64,000 nt of DNA from Bacillus sp. OxB-1 (GTDB taxonomy: Bacteria > Bacillota > Bacilli > Bacillales_A > Planococcaceae). Shown piece after piece: positions 34,285-43,294 of the stretch. The position numbers and the translations under genes are program-made. How positions within the stretch are numbered: position 1 is the first letter of the stretch; every line of letters begins with the position of its first letter. The notes under the pieces were generated by a model. The model ran no database searches and was not told where the DNA came from. It saw only the letters and a program-made list of their open reading frames with translations. The stretch spans positions 1,685,001-1,749,000 of the forward strand of contig NZ_AP013294.1 in the NCBI RefSeq assembly GCF_000829195.1. Direction: 5' to 3'.

Positions 34285-34975
34285 AAGGAGCGGGTGTGTG
34301 AGAAATCTAACGGGGTGAATGAGTTCAGCGCCTGGGTTTGTCAGAGTTCTCCCGGGGTGCATGAGTTCGTCACCAGGGTGTGCGAGTTCCGTCGGAAGGT
34401 GTGCGAGTTTCGCCAAGGTGTGTCAGAAATCTCCCGGGGTATATGAGTTCGTCACCAGGGTGTGCGAGTTCCGTCGGAAGGTGTGCGAGTTTCGCCAGGG
34501 TGTGTCAGAAATCTCCCGGGGTGCATGAGTTCGTCGCCAGGGTGTGCGAGTTCCGCCTGGGTGTGCCAGAATTCTTCTGGGGTATATGAGTTCAGCGCCA
34601 GGGTGTGCGAGTTCCGTCCGAGGGTGTGCGAGTTTCACCAAGGTGTGTCAGAAATCTCCCGGGGTATATGAGTTCGTCACCAGGGTGTGCGAGTTCCGTC
34701 CGAAGGTGTGTCAGTTTCGCCAGGGTGTGTCAGAAATCTCCCGGGGTGCATGAGTTCGTCGCCAGGGTGTGCGAGTTCCGCCCGAAGGTGTGCGAGTTTC
34801 GCCTGGGTGTGTCAGAAATCTCCGGGGGTATATGAGTTCGTCGCCGGGGTGTGCGAGTTCCGTCCGAAGGTGTGCGAGTTTCGCCTGGGTGTGTCAGAAA
34901 TCTCCGGGGGTATATGAGTTCGTCGCCGGGGTGTGCGAGTTCCGTCCGAAGGTGTGCCAGTTTGCAAGCAGCAGG
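34285..34975 (+). repeat. 82-bp higher-order array, family D (GTGYGAGTT), four ~20.5-bp sub-units
   Basis: The GAGTTCG landmark of an 82-bp unit starts at 34363, 34445, 34527, 34588 (one sub-unit lost), 34670, 34752, 34834 and 34916. Inside each unit the GAGTT/GAAAT cores are spaced 21, 21, 21 and 19 bp. Because 82 is not a multiple of 3 the open frames rotate, so a repeat protein is unlikely. It lies between the convergent NlpC/P60 and slaP genes. Confidence 0.85.
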
Positions 34976-35000
34976 GGATACGAGTCCTATCCTCCCCAAC

Positions 35001-35030
35001 AAAAAAAGAGGCTGCTTCGGCAGCCTCTTT
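35001..35030 (-). terminator. Terminator of the secA2-slaP operon
   Basis: The perfect 11-bp stem AAAGAGGCTGC / GCAGCCTCTTT with a UUCG-type loop is followed by T7 on the minus strand. Confidence 0.9.
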
Positions 35031-35042
35031 CAATCTGATCTT

Positions 35043-35936
35043 TTATTGCGGGACGCGGACGGTCCAGCGGGAGAAATCGGGTTCTTCTTTTTGGACCATT
35101 TCCTTCGGATAGATGAAAGTCCATGGTTTCGATGTGTTCGCTTTGACCGATAGCGGAGCCAGCTCGAATGAGCCGCGAGCAACTTGATCGCCCGTTGCAT
35201 CGATGAGCTCGAGTGGCAGCTTTTCGATGTTGATTTGCTTGGAGTGGCCGTTGCGGATGAAGACGGAAGCTGCGATGCTGCCGTCGTCTTGCTGTTTCAC
35301 TTGGAATCCGCTGATGTTCACTTCACGCGGCTTTAATTTCGGCAGGCCCTCCACCACTTTTGATAAGGCTTCTTTCTGCTCAGTAGACAAGCCCTCTTCC
35401 CAAGTCGGTTCGAGTTCCAATTTGTGAGGCACCATCGACTGGACGTTGAAAGCGAGCTTCCAATTTTCTGCCGGCGGTTCTTCAGCAAAAATGTTCTCTT
35501 TTGTAAAGACGAATACCCATGGCCGTGCGCTCCGTGGCGGGATGTCGCCTAACTCTTTCAAATCGAACTCATCGGAAGCAACGGTTTTTCCTTCTGCGTC
35601 GAGCAAAAGCAATTCGACTGATCCGACGGAAATCTGCTGATCGAGCGAGGAACGGAAGAACGCTTTGACGAGCCAGCTGCCATTCGCCGGTTCGACGTCG
35701 ATGTCGATCCCTGATAGCGAAATCTGGTTCGGTTTGAGCGGTTCCAGTTCATTCGACAAGAAGCGGAAGACGTACTCTTGCTCTTGCGGAATGGTCCATG
35801 ACGGATGAAGGGAAAGCGGAGTTTCCACTTCGTCGGTGCTCGTCGAAGACTGGACGCCCTCTACGATTTCTTCGGATCCGATGGTGCTATCGGATCCTGT
35901 TTTTTCCACTTTCTTAAAAAAGGAGAATAGTTTCAT
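35043..35936 (-). CDS. slaP: Accessory Sec system S-layer assembly protein SlaP
   Basis: This 297-residue cytoplasmic protein has no signal peptide and is built from two copies of the SLAP domain. Copy 1 spans about 50-155 (LHPSWTIPQEQEYVFRFL...ISLSGIDIDVEPANGSW). Copy 2 spans about 175-295 (LEPTWEEGLSTEQKEAL...VNISGFQVKQQDDGS). Both end in a PWxFxF/Y motif followed by KEN or KEM. In Bacillus anthracis SlaP works with SecA2 to export S-layer proteins. The start ATG overlaps the secA2 stop (ATGA), so the two are translationally coupled. This pair implies that the organism carries S-layer proteins exported by this route; none of the SLH proteins here is proven to be a client. Confidence 0.87.
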   Translation of the reverse strand: MKLFSFFKKVEKTGSDSTIGSEEIVEGVQSSTSTDEVETPLSLHPSWTIPQEQEYVFRFLSNELEPLKPNQISLSGIDIDVEPANGSWLVKAFFRSSLDQQISVGSVELLLLDAEGKTVASDEFDLKELGDIPPRSARPWVFVFTKENIFAEEPPAENWKLAFNVQSMVPHKLELEPTWEEGLSTEQKEALSKVVEGLPKLKPREVNISGFQVKQQDDGSIAASVFIRNGHSKQINIEKLPLELIDATGDQVARGSFELAPLSVKANTSKPWTFIYPKEMVQKEEPDFSRWTVRVPQ

Positions 35937-38299
35937 TGTTGTTGTGCCTCCATTTGTTCATTAATCTGTTTCATGAACCCGATCACCTCGGATGCGATGT
36001 TCCGACGCAATTTCTGGTAATGCTTGGCGAAAAGCTGGAGCCCTTCCCGCTGATAAATTCGCATCGGATCTTCCTGGCCATATGAACGGAGTCCGATCCC
36101 TTCCTTCAGACGAGTCATCACTTCCAAATGTTTCACCCATGTCGTATCAATATGGGATAGCATTACTTGCGGAATGAACTGCAAGATTTGCTCATGCTCG
36201 GCAAATGAATCGATGAAGGCGAGCAAATTGTCGATCGGTTCCTTGTACAGTTTCATAATATCGGCCACCCGCTCGACTGTAGGCGGAATGGACACTTGTT
36301 CCAGCAGCATGGCATTCATCGTTCGCTCGATCCGTTGCAGATCCCAGCTATCCGGGGACTCATTTTCCGGACAGCTGTCGTACACGACGAACTCCACAGC
36401 TTCATGGAGCATCGTCTTCAATTGGCCGAGAATGTCTTCCCGCGTCAATACTTTGTCACGCAACGAATAGATGACTTCCCGCTGATCATTGATGACGTCA
36501 TCGAGTTTCAAGTTGTACTCCCGCATGGAGAAGTGGGCGCCTTCGACGATGCGTTGCGTCCGCTCTGTCAGTTCATGGACATCCGCGTTCTGGACGAGGC
36601 CGTCTGCATCCGTCTCCACTTTCTTCATGAACTTCTCCAAATCGTCTTTCGCGAACCGTTTGAACATATCATCTTCGAGGGAAAGGAAAAACTGGCTTTC
36701 CCCGTGGTCCCCCTGTCTTCCGGAACGTCCGCGCAGCTGGTTGTCGATGCGTCGGCTTTCATGCTTTTCCGTTCCGAGGACGAAGAGTCCGCCGACTTCC
36801 TCGACCCCTTCACCGAGCACGATATCCGTCCCGCGTCCCGCCATATTCGTCGCAACCGTAATATGGCCGAGCTGACCCGCTTGGGAAATCAAATCGACTT
36901 CCTGCTCCACACTTTTCGCGTTCAGCAGATGGTAGGACAATTTATATTCATCCAAATACTCGACGACTTTTTCCGACTGCAGGATGGAAGTGGTCCCGAC
37001 CAAGACAGGTTGTCCTGTCTTATGGCGCTCCGCCACTTCTTTCGCCACTGCTCTGTATTTCTGATCGATTGTTTCATAGACTTTATCCGGGGAATCGATC
37101 CGTTGGCGTGGACGGTTTGTCGGGATTTGGATGACCTCCATGCCATACACTTCGCGGAATTCCTTCTCCTGTGTCTTCGCCGTTCCGGTCATGCCGCTCA
37201 GCTGCGGGTACATGCGGAAATAGTTCTGGATCGTAATTTGGGCCTGCGCCTTGTTTTCCTCCGTGATCGGCAAGCCTTCCTTCGCTTCGATCGCCTGATG
37301 CAAGCCATCTGAAAGGGTGCGGCCTTCCATGATGCGCCCCGTGAACATATCGACCAACTCGATTTTGTCGTCTTTTACGATATAGTCGACATCCCGTTTG
37401 AAGATGACATGGGCACGGACAGCTTGAATCATGTAATGGTAGAGAGTCTGGTGCTCCAAATCATAGAGGTTGTCCACACCGAATGCTTTTTCGACCTTCT
37501 CGATTCCGGTATCCGTCAAAGATGTCGCTTTCGTTTCATCTTCGAAATCAAAATCGACACCTTGTTTGAACCGTTTCGCAAGACGTGCCGCGATGTTATG
37601 GAGATCGGCGTCTGCCTGCATCTTGCCCGCGACGATCAACGGTGTTTTCGCCTCGTCGACAAGGACGCTGTCCACTTCGTCGATGATCGCGAAATGATAA
37701 GGGCGCTGCACTTTTTGTGAAATATGCTGCGTCATATTGTCCCGCAAGTAATCAAAACCGAATTCGGTACCGACACCGTATGTAATGTCGGCATCATAGG
37801 CTTCCTTCTTTGCCGGGCCTTGCATCATCGGCACATTGAGGCCGACCGTCAATCCGAGGAAGCGATGAATCTGTCCGATCTGCTCATAGTCCCGCTTCGC
37901 CAAGTAATCATTCACCGTGATGACATGGACGCCTTTGCCTTCAAGCGCCCGCACATAGGAAGGCAAGGAAGCGACAAGCGTCTTTCCTTCCCCTGTCGGC
38001 ATCTCGGCAATATTCCCTTCGGTCAGCACCATGCCGCCGATGAGCTGTACATCGAAATGGCGCATGCCGAGCACCCGCTTCGACGCTTCCCGGACAACCG
38101 CGAATGCGTCAGGTGTGATATTGGCAACGGTCGCTCCATCCAGCAACTTTTCTCTGAATCTATCCGTCATAGTACGCAGCTCGTCATCCGACATCGCTTC
38201 ATAAGTGGATTCCAATTTATTTATCTGGTTGACAAGTTTACGGTATTTCCGCAATTGCCTTTCGCTCGTCTGATTTGAACGTTTGAATAGTGATAACAT
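35933..38299 (-). CDS. secA2: Accessory Sec translocase ATPase SecA2
   Basis: This export ATPase of 788 residues drives export of a subset of proteins, here probably S-layer proteins. The DEAD-motor motifs are present: Walker A in MPTGEGKTLVASLP (near residue 105), DEVDSVL as Walker B, and GRGTDIVLG and QLRGRSGRQGD in the second motor domain. It is shorter than housekeeping SecA (about 840 residues). It ends in a Gln-rich tail without the Cys-rich zinc/SecB-binding motif, which supports SecA2. The ATG has an AAAAAGGAG ribosome site. Co-transcription with slaP settles the assignment. Confidence 0.93.
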   Translation of the reverse strand: MLSLFKRSNQTSERQLRKYRKLVNQINKLESTYEAMSDDELRTMTDRFREKLLDGATVANITPDAFAVVREASKRVLGMRHFDVQLIGGMVLTEGNIAEMPTGEGKTLVASLPSYVRALEGKGVHVITVNDYLAKRDYEQIGQIHRFLGLTVGLNVPMMQGPAKKEAYDADITYGVGTEFGFDYLRDNMTQHISQKVQRPYHFAIIDEVDSVLVDEAKTPLIVAGKMQADADLHNIAARLAKRFKQGVDFDFEDETKATSLTDTGIEKVEKAFGVDNLYDLEHQTLYHYMIQAVRAHVIFKRDVDYIVKDDKIELVDMFTGRIMEGRTLSDGLHQAIEAKEGLPITEENKAQAQITIQNYFRMYPQLSGMTGTAKTQEKEFREVYGMEVIQIPTNRPRQRIDSPDKVYETIDQKYRAVAKEVAERHKTGQPVLVGTTSILQSEKVVEYLDEYKLSYHLLNAKSVEQEVDLISQAGQLGHITVATNMAGRGTDIVLGEGVEEVGGLFVLGTEKHESRRIDNQLRGRSGRQGDHGESQFFLSLEDDMFKRFAKDDLEKFMKKVETDADGLVQNADVHELTERTQRIVEGAHFSMREYNLKLDDVINDQREVIYSLRDKVLTREDILGQLKTMLHEAVEFVVYDSCPENESPDSWDLQRIERTMNAMLLEQVSIPPTVERVADIMKLYKEPIDNLLAFIDSFAEHEQILQFIPQVMLSHIDTTWVKHLEVMTRLKEGIGLRSYGQEDPMRIYQREGLQLFAKHYQKLRRNIASEVIGFMKQINEQMEAQQQ

Positions 38300-38505
38300 G
38301 AATGAACGCTCCTTTTTCTAGTCCTGCTTACAAGGACACGTTCTTATTTTATCAAACAGAACGTCAAAAGACTACTCTTACAGGAAATCTGTATATATAA
38401 GGAAGGCGAAAAAACAGATTAGCTCGCCGGGGAAAGGGGAAGATAGGAACTAAGGAACCAACCGTGAAAAGTAATCTAGCAGAGAGTGCTTTCCGCAACC
38501 AATCA

Positions 38506-38514
38506 TGCTATAAT
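38506..38514 (+). promoter_or_regulatory. Extended -10 promoter for tagO
   Basis: TGCTATAAT has a TGn extension plus a perfect TATAAT (38509-38514), 44 bp before the start codon. The -35 region is weak. Confidence 0.55.
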
Positions 38515-38557
38515 ACTGTTGATTTGATAAATTATCGTTTATTCAGGGAGGAAGGAC

Positions 38558-39601
38558 ATGTTATTTGTTGCATTGGCCGCTGCTTTCATAGCGTCCATCA
38601 TACTTACTCCACTCGTCATTAAATTCGCATTTAAAATCGGAGCGGTCGACCGGCCGAATTATCGGAAAGTACATGCTTCCATCATGCCGCGCATCGGCGG
38701 TTTGGCGATATTCGGCGCATTCATGATCGGTTATTTCATTTTACGTCCGGATGACGAGCATGCAGTCGGCATCCTCATTGGTGCCTTGATCATCATTGTC
38801 ACCGGTTTTCTGGATGATATGCTCGAAATTACGGCGAAAGCAAAAATGGCGGGTCAATTGGCTGCTGCCATCGTCGTGGTGACGTGGGGCGGATTGCAGA
38901 TCGAGTACATTAATCTACCGTTCATCGGCCCGTTGGACTTCGGGTATTTGAGCATCCCGATTACGATCATTTGGATCATTGGAATCACCAATGCCATTAA
39001 CCTGATTGATGGGTTGGATGGATTGGCTGCGGGTGTTTCCACGATCGCACTCATCTCCATGACAGTGATGGCAGTGCTCATGGGAGATATGTTCGTTATT
39101 GCTACGGCCTCCATCTTGGCGGCAAGTTCGTTAGGATTCCTGTTTTACAATTTCCATCCCGCAAAAATTTTCATGGGGGATACGGGTTCGTTGTTCTTGG
39201 GATATATGATTTCAGTTCTTGCACTCCTGGGATTCAAAAACATCGCGGTCGTATCGCTCGTCATTCCGATCATCATGCTCGGCGTTCCCATTTCGGACAC
39301 ATTCTTCGCTATCGTCCGCCGGGTCCGCATGAAGCAGGCGATTACGGCTCCGGATAAATCGCATTTGCATCACTGTCTACTGCGCATCGGGTTCTCCCAC
39401 CGCCAGACGGTATTGATCATTTATGGACTAGCCATCCTCTTCGGTGTAACGGGAATCCTATTCTCGCAAGCGACGGTGTGGGGCGCGATCCTGCTCATCC
39501 TCGTCATGCTGATCATCATCGAACTGTTTGTCGAAATCATCGGATTGGCCGGCTCGAATTATCGCCCGCTCTTGAACCTCGTTCGGATGATCGGGAAATA
39601 A
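38558..39601 (+). CDS. tagO: Undecaprenyl-phosphate N-acetylglucosaminyl-1-phosphate transferase TagO
   Basis: TagO starts wall teichoic acid and related polymer synthesis by moving GlcNAc-1-phosphate to undecaprenyl phosphate. The 347-residue protein has about 11 membrane helices and the family motifs: the basic loop VDRPNYRKVHASIMPRIGG, the Asp pair in FLDDMLE, NLIDGLDGLAAG, and FMGDTGSLFLGY. HLHHCLLRIGFSHRQ is the C-terminal cytoplasmic motif of the subfamily. The ATG follows GGGAGGAAGG. The same neighbours (LCP gene, yvyE, degS, degU) surround tagO in B. subtilis. It probably supplies the first intermediate of the polymer that CsaB later pyruvylates. Confidence 0.93.
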   Translation: MLFVALAAAFIASIILTPLVIKFAFKIGAVDRPNYRKVHASIMPRIGGLAIFGAFMIGYFILRPDDEHAVGILIGALIIIVTGFLDDMLEITAKAKMAGQLAAAIVVVTWGGLQIEYINLPFIGPLDFGYLSIPITIIWIIGITNAINLIDGLDGLAAGVSTIALISMTVMAVLMGDMFVIATASILAASSLGFLFYNFHPAKIFMGDTGSLFLGYMISVLALLGFKNIAVVSLVIPIIMLGVPISDTFFAIVRRVRMKQAITAPDKSHLHHCLLRIGFSHRQTVLIIYGLAILFGVTGILFSQATVWGAILLILVMLIIIELFVEIIGLAGSNYRPLLNLVRMIGK

Positions 39602-39610
39602 TGAAGATGA

Positions 39611-39813
39611 AAGGGGCTGTCCGAAAAGTCCAGGCACAGAGTTGGATACTAGCAAAAAGCAAGGGCGCCGGGAGACTCCTGCGGGAAAGCCGGCCGACGA
39701 GACCCCGCACGGCTGTAAGCCGGAGGAGGCTCGTCGGCTGGCCCGCGGAAAGCGACCAGAGCCCTTGCTTTTTGCGTGTTTAACCGGAAAATCCACTTTC
39801 TGGACAGCCCCTT
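39611..39813 (+). repeat. 203-bp hairpin-forming repeat element, copy 1
   Basis: The ends are inverted repeats (AAGGGGCTGTCC / GGACAGCCCCTT). Two further arm pairs are nested inside: AGCAAAAAGCAAGGGC / GCCCTTGCTTTTTGC, and GCCGGCCGACGAG / CTCGTCGGCTGGC. The whole element can thus fold into one long interrupted hairpin. It starts 9 bp after the tagO stop. It differs from the copy at 44921 at a single position (39789 A against G). There is no transposase, so it is MITE-like or a structured 3' element. Confidence 0.9.
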
Positions 39814-39871
39814 TTTTATTCGTTGCAGCCCCTATTAAGAGAAGGGTATCCAATTAGTTGAATAAAGCCGT

Positions 39872-39908
39872 AAAAAAACCGGAGTGCCCGTGAAGGCCTC
39901 CGGTTTTT
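39872..39908 (-). terminator. Terminator of the LCP gene
   Basis: The stem AAAAACCGGAG / CTCCGGTTTTT (11 bp) touches the LCP stop codon. T-run on the minus strand. Confidence 0.85.
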
Positions 39909-40957
39909 CAATATTCGTTTTCAGGTGCGCGATTCGCGGATTCGATGACAGTGGTGGTGCTATCCGTCAATTTGGAGGTGTCGGAATCCAACTCGAGATG
40001 GGATTTCAATTGGAATTTCACGTCTTCCAAACTTTTTTCGTCAAGTCTGAAATAATAGCCGTAAGGTGTCCAATCGTCGTATCCTTCGATGTTGACATTT
40101 TGGACGTCAGGCATGCCGCCTTTCGCATATTCCAGGAAAGACATCATTTCTTTGAACGTCATGTCGGTCTTCATATTGTCGCCGAGCGCATCGATGACAT
40201 CACCGTATTTCGTAATCGATTTGACGGAAGTGGCTTCTTTGATCATCGCTTGGATGATCATTTGTTGACGCTCCCCTCTCATCAAATCGCTATCTTGCTT
40301 ACGCGTTCTTGCCAAGGCAAGGGCATGGCGCCCGTCCAAGCGATGGATCCCTTTGACGAGTTGGATTGCATTTTTGTCGTTTTCATCCTTTTCCAGGCGG
40401 TCGTAAGGGACTTCCACTTCGATTCCGCCCAGTGCGTCCACCACTTCAATGAACGCATTGAAGTTCATTTTCACGTAGTAGTCAATCGGGATATCCAGCA
40501 TTTCCTCGACGGTGTCAATTGCCGCTTTCGTGCCGCCGTACGCATGGGCATGCGTAATTTTATCCTGCTTCCTGATTTCCGGAATGTAGACATAGGCATC
40601 ACGCGGAATGCTGAGCAATTTTACGGATTTCTCGGTTGGGTTCAAAGTCGCAACGAGCAGGGCATCGGATCGGCTGCTGTCCCCCTGCGATCGAATGTCA
40701 CTGTCATCGACGCCGATCAATAGGATCGATACATTGTCATGCGCAGGTTCCACTGCTACTTCCCGGGCTTCCGGTTTCGACCGGTCCGGAACCGCCTCGT
40801 ACGCACGATCCACCGCGTCCGCCGCCTTCTGCTGCAATGAGGCAGCGAATGCCGCTACGACGAAAAAAACTGAAAGGGTGAGAAGAAGTCCGACCTTGAG
40901 AAATAGGCGCTTTTTGGACGATTTTTTCTGTCGTTTCTTGAAATCTCTTCTTTTCAT
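39908..40957 (-). CDS. LytR-CpsA-Psr (LCP) family glycopolymer ligase
   Basis: LCP enzymes attach undecaprenyl-linked polymers such as teichoic acid to peptidoglycan. The 349-residue protein has a highly basic N-terminal tail (MKRRDFKKRQKKSSKK), one membrane helix (about 20-42) and an extracellular LCP domain (about 75-250). The motifs are LLIGVDDSD, SRSDALLVATLNP, SIPRDAYVYIPE, KITHAHAYGG and LDGRHALALARTRKQDSDLMRGERQQ, the last holding the conserved Arg and Asp residues of the pyrophosphate site. ATG 40957 has a CGGAGGA ribosome site. Its place beside tagO matches the TagTUV-type function in B. subtilis. Confidence 0.92.
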   Translation of the reverse strand: MKRRDFKKRQKKSSKKRLFLKVGLLLTLSVFFVVAAFAASLQQKAADAVDRAYEAVPDRSKPEAREVAVEPAHDNVSILLIGVDDSDIRSQGDSSRSDALLVATLNPTEKSVKLLSIPRDAYVYIPEIRKQDKITHAHAYGGTKAAIDTVEEMLDIPIDYYVKMNFNAFIEVVDALGGIEVEVPYDRLEKDENDKNAIQLVKGIHRLDGRHALALARTRKQDSDLMRGERQQMIIQAMIKEATSVKSITKYGDVIDALGDNMKTDMTFKEMMSFLEYAKGGMPDVQNVNIEGYDDWTPYGYYFRLDEKSLEDVKFQLKSHLELDSDTSKLTDSTTTVIESANRAPENEY

Positions 40958-41120
40958 TTGCGTTCCTCCGGGTTGGATTCCGTAGGGCAACAAGCCCGGA
41001 ATCCTATCATATAAAGGGGTATCGCCAGCATGCTGCAATGGCGGCATGGCGAAGTTTCGCTTGCTTAGTAAACTACAATCTTTCCCATTATACTATTTTA
41101 TCCGCTAAACGTATACCCTT

Positions 41121-41753
41121 TCAGCGATCGGTTTCCAGAAATTCGCTAGAAACCGACAAAATGCCGGCTTGCCCGTTTGTCATTTCCGTCATCCATGCAG
41201 TGAACTCTTCCACTTCGGCTACTGGAACGTAGAGAAAGAGATCCACACCATCTGCATAGGTGATGTCCTTCAACGGATAGGGGGATTGCCGGGCTTCATT
41301 TTCCACTTTGCCGAGCCAAGTGTAATCGATCGTCACTTTCATGAGTTCATGCAGTCTGCGATGGACGACGCCGGCCGCGTCAATCCCGACTGAGGTGGCA
41401 CGTCCATAGGCGCGGATCAGTCCGCCTCCCCCCAACTTAATGCCGCCGAAATAACGCGTCACAACGACAACGGTGTCCTTCAGCCCTTGCTTTTTCAGCA
41501 CTTCGAGCATTGGGACACCCGCTGTTCCGGAAGGTTCTCCATCGTCGTTCGCCTTCTGAATCTGATCATGTTCGCCGATCAGGTAGGCTGAGCAATTATG
41601 GGTGGCTGCATGGTGCTGCTTTTTGATTTCCTGGATGAACTCAAGAGCTTCCTCTTCCGTCTCCGCCCGTTTAATATAGGTAAGGAATCTGGACTTTTGA
41701 ATAATCAATTCGCTTTCTCCATATCCCTTTATGGTGTAATAATCTTCTCGCAT
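41121..41753 (-). CDS. yvyE: YigZ/IMPACT family protein YvyE
   Basis: This 210-residue cytosolic protein has an N-terminal UPF0029/IMPACT domain (about 10-120) with the family signature SEPSGTAG-like DDGEPSGTAGVPML and VVVTRYFGGIKLGGGGLIRAYG. A ferredoxin-like C-terminal domain (DUF1949 type) follows. The biochemical role is not settled; relatives bind nucleic acid or affect translation. ATG 41753 is 9 bp after TTGGAGG. The gene is divergent from degS, exactly as in B. subtilis. Confidence 0.9.
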   Translation of the reverse strand: MREDYYTIKGYGESELIIQKSRFLTYIKRAETEEEALEFIQEIKKQHHAATHNCSAYLIGEHDQIQKANDDGEPSGTAGVPMLEVLKKQGLKDTVVVVTRYFGGIKLGGGGLIRAYGRATSVGIDAAGVVHRRLHELMKVTIDYTWLGKVENEARQSPYPLKDITYADGVDLFLYVPVAEVEEFTAWMTEMTNGQAGILSVSSEFLETDR

Positions 41754-42026
41754 TGGCAATACCTCCAATATTTCTTGAATTTCGACCTGATCAAGCTGAA
41801 TTTCTTGCTTTCTGAAAGCGAGAGGAAAATCCCGCCTCCGTTTTCAATTACGGATTGTTTATTCAGCTGAACGAACAAGGCCATTGTAGCCGTTCCAGAA
41901 GGAAAAAGCGAACTGGTTACGACCGTACGTTCCTGTTTGTGGTAAGGCCGGGATTCATTTACAGAGTTTGTCTTTCCTAATTCAGCAAATCTGTAATACA
42001 ATTTTAACATGCAAATGGGACTATAA

Positions 42027-42035
42027 TGATATAAT
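42027..42035 (+). promoter_or_regulatory. Extended -10 promoter for degSU
   Basis: TGATATAAT has a TGn extension plus TATAAT (42030-42035). A second TATAAT stands 8 bp earlier at 42022-42027. Confidence 0.5.
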
Positions 42036-42118
42036 GAGTGATGTGTGTTAGGAAGTTCATCATTCTTGCGATACTGCTCATCTATTGCGATGTTTCGGCT
42101 AGAAGCGGAGGAAGCGAA

Positions 42119-43276
42119 TTGAAGGAAACTACATTTGATATCCAGACGTTGGATGCCATTTTCAATAACATGGTTCGCACAATGGATCAATCTAAAAATG
42201 ATATATTCATTATAAGTGAACAGAGCCGGCAAAGCTTTGAAGAGATGCAAAATGAGCTGAAAATGGTGAAAGAGGATATTTCCCGGGTAATTACGGAAGG
42301 CGATTATTTGGAAGATATGACACGCCATTCCCGTAGGAGACTTGCCGACGTATCGAAAAGTTTCATGAATTATTCCGAAGAAGAAGTGCGGCAAGCATAC
42401 GAAGTTGCCAATGATTTGCTCGTCCGCCTCTCGGTCAATAAGATGGAAGAAAAGCAGCTGCGACAGCGGCGCGATGAATTGGATCGCAGATTGGCCGGGC
42501 TGATGGAGACGATCGAGCGGGCCGATCAGCTTGTCAGCCAGGTGACAACAGTTGTCAATTATTTGACGACTGATCTGAAAAATGTGGGAGAAGCCCTCGA
42601 ATCGGCACGCCATAAATCGGAATTTGGCATTCGCATCATCCAAGCGCAAGAGGAGGAGCGGAAACGGCTGTCCCGGGACATCCATGATGGTCCCGCTCAA
42701 ATGTTGGCCAATGTCATGATCCGGTCGGGGTTGATTGAAAAGACGTATACGGAGAAAGGGCCTGACAAGGCATTGGCCGAACTCGCCGATCTCAAGGAGA
42801 TGGTGAGGAGCGCGTTGTATGAAGTACGCCGCATCATCTATGATCTCCGGCCGATGGCATTGGATGATCTGGGGTTGATTCCGACGTTGAAAAAATATTT
42901 GACCACTGTGGAAGAATATCAAAAAGGTGTGACAATCCACTTTCAAAGCACGGGGCAGGAACGTCGATTTAACTCGAATTTTGAAGTTTCCGTTTTTCGG
43001 CTTGTCCAGGAGTCCGTCTCAAATGCATTAAAACATGCAAATTGCACGGACATATGGGTGAAAGCGGAGTGGATTCACGATATAATGAATATCATCATCA
43101 AAGATAATGGAAAAGGGTTCGAACAGAAAGAAGTGAAAGATAAGTCATTTGGCTTGATTGGGATGAGGGAGCGGATCGACCTGTTGAAGGGGGAAATGAA
43201 CGTCATTTCCAATCCCGGTACAGGGACAACCATCCTTTTCCGCATTCCGCTACGAATGGACATGATTGACTACTAG
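42119..43276 (+). CDS. degS: Two-component sensor histidine kinase DegS
   Basis: This cytoplasmic sensor kinase phosphorylates DegU and controls exoenzymes, motility and competence. From TTG 42119 the product is 385 residues, the same length as B. subtilis DegS. That start has GGAGG about 7 bp upstream, whereas the frame upstream of it has no ribosome site. It has a long N-terminal coiled-coil sensor region (about 1-170). A HisKA_3 domain follows with the phospho-His in RLSRDIHDGPAQMLANVM (near residue 190). The C-terminal ATPase carries ESVSNALKHANC and DNGKGFEQKEV. There is no membrane segment. degU follows 18 bp later. Confidence 0.95.
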   Translation: MKETTFDIQTLDAIFNNMVRTMDQSKNDIFIISEQSRQSFEEMQNELKMVKEDISRVITEGDYLEDMTRHSRRRLADVSKSFMNYSEEEVRQAYEVANDLLVRLSVNKMEEKQLRQRRDELDRRLAGLMETIERADQLVSQVTTVVNYLTTDLKNVGEALESARHKSEFGIRIIQAQEEERKRLSRDIHDGPAQMLANVMIRSGLIEKTYTEKGPDKALAELADLKEMVRSALYEVRRIIYDLRPMALDDLGLIPTLKKYLTTVEEYQKGVTIHFQSTGQERRFNSNFEVSVFRLVQESVSNALKHANCTDIWVKAEWIHDIMNIIIKDNGKGFEQKEVKDKSFGLIGMRERIDLLKGEMNVISNPGTGTTILFRIPLRMDMIDY

Positions 43277-43294
43277 GCATTGGAGGAAAGAATT

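Noticed and set aside
34423-35033. Series of 69-90 codon frames in all phases
   Set aside because: The 82-bp unit shifts frame by one each copy, so these are rotating images of one non-coding repeat.
39642-39857. Frames inside the 203-bp elements (also at 44952)
   Set aside because: They are products of the repeat element itself, identical in both copies and without translation signals.
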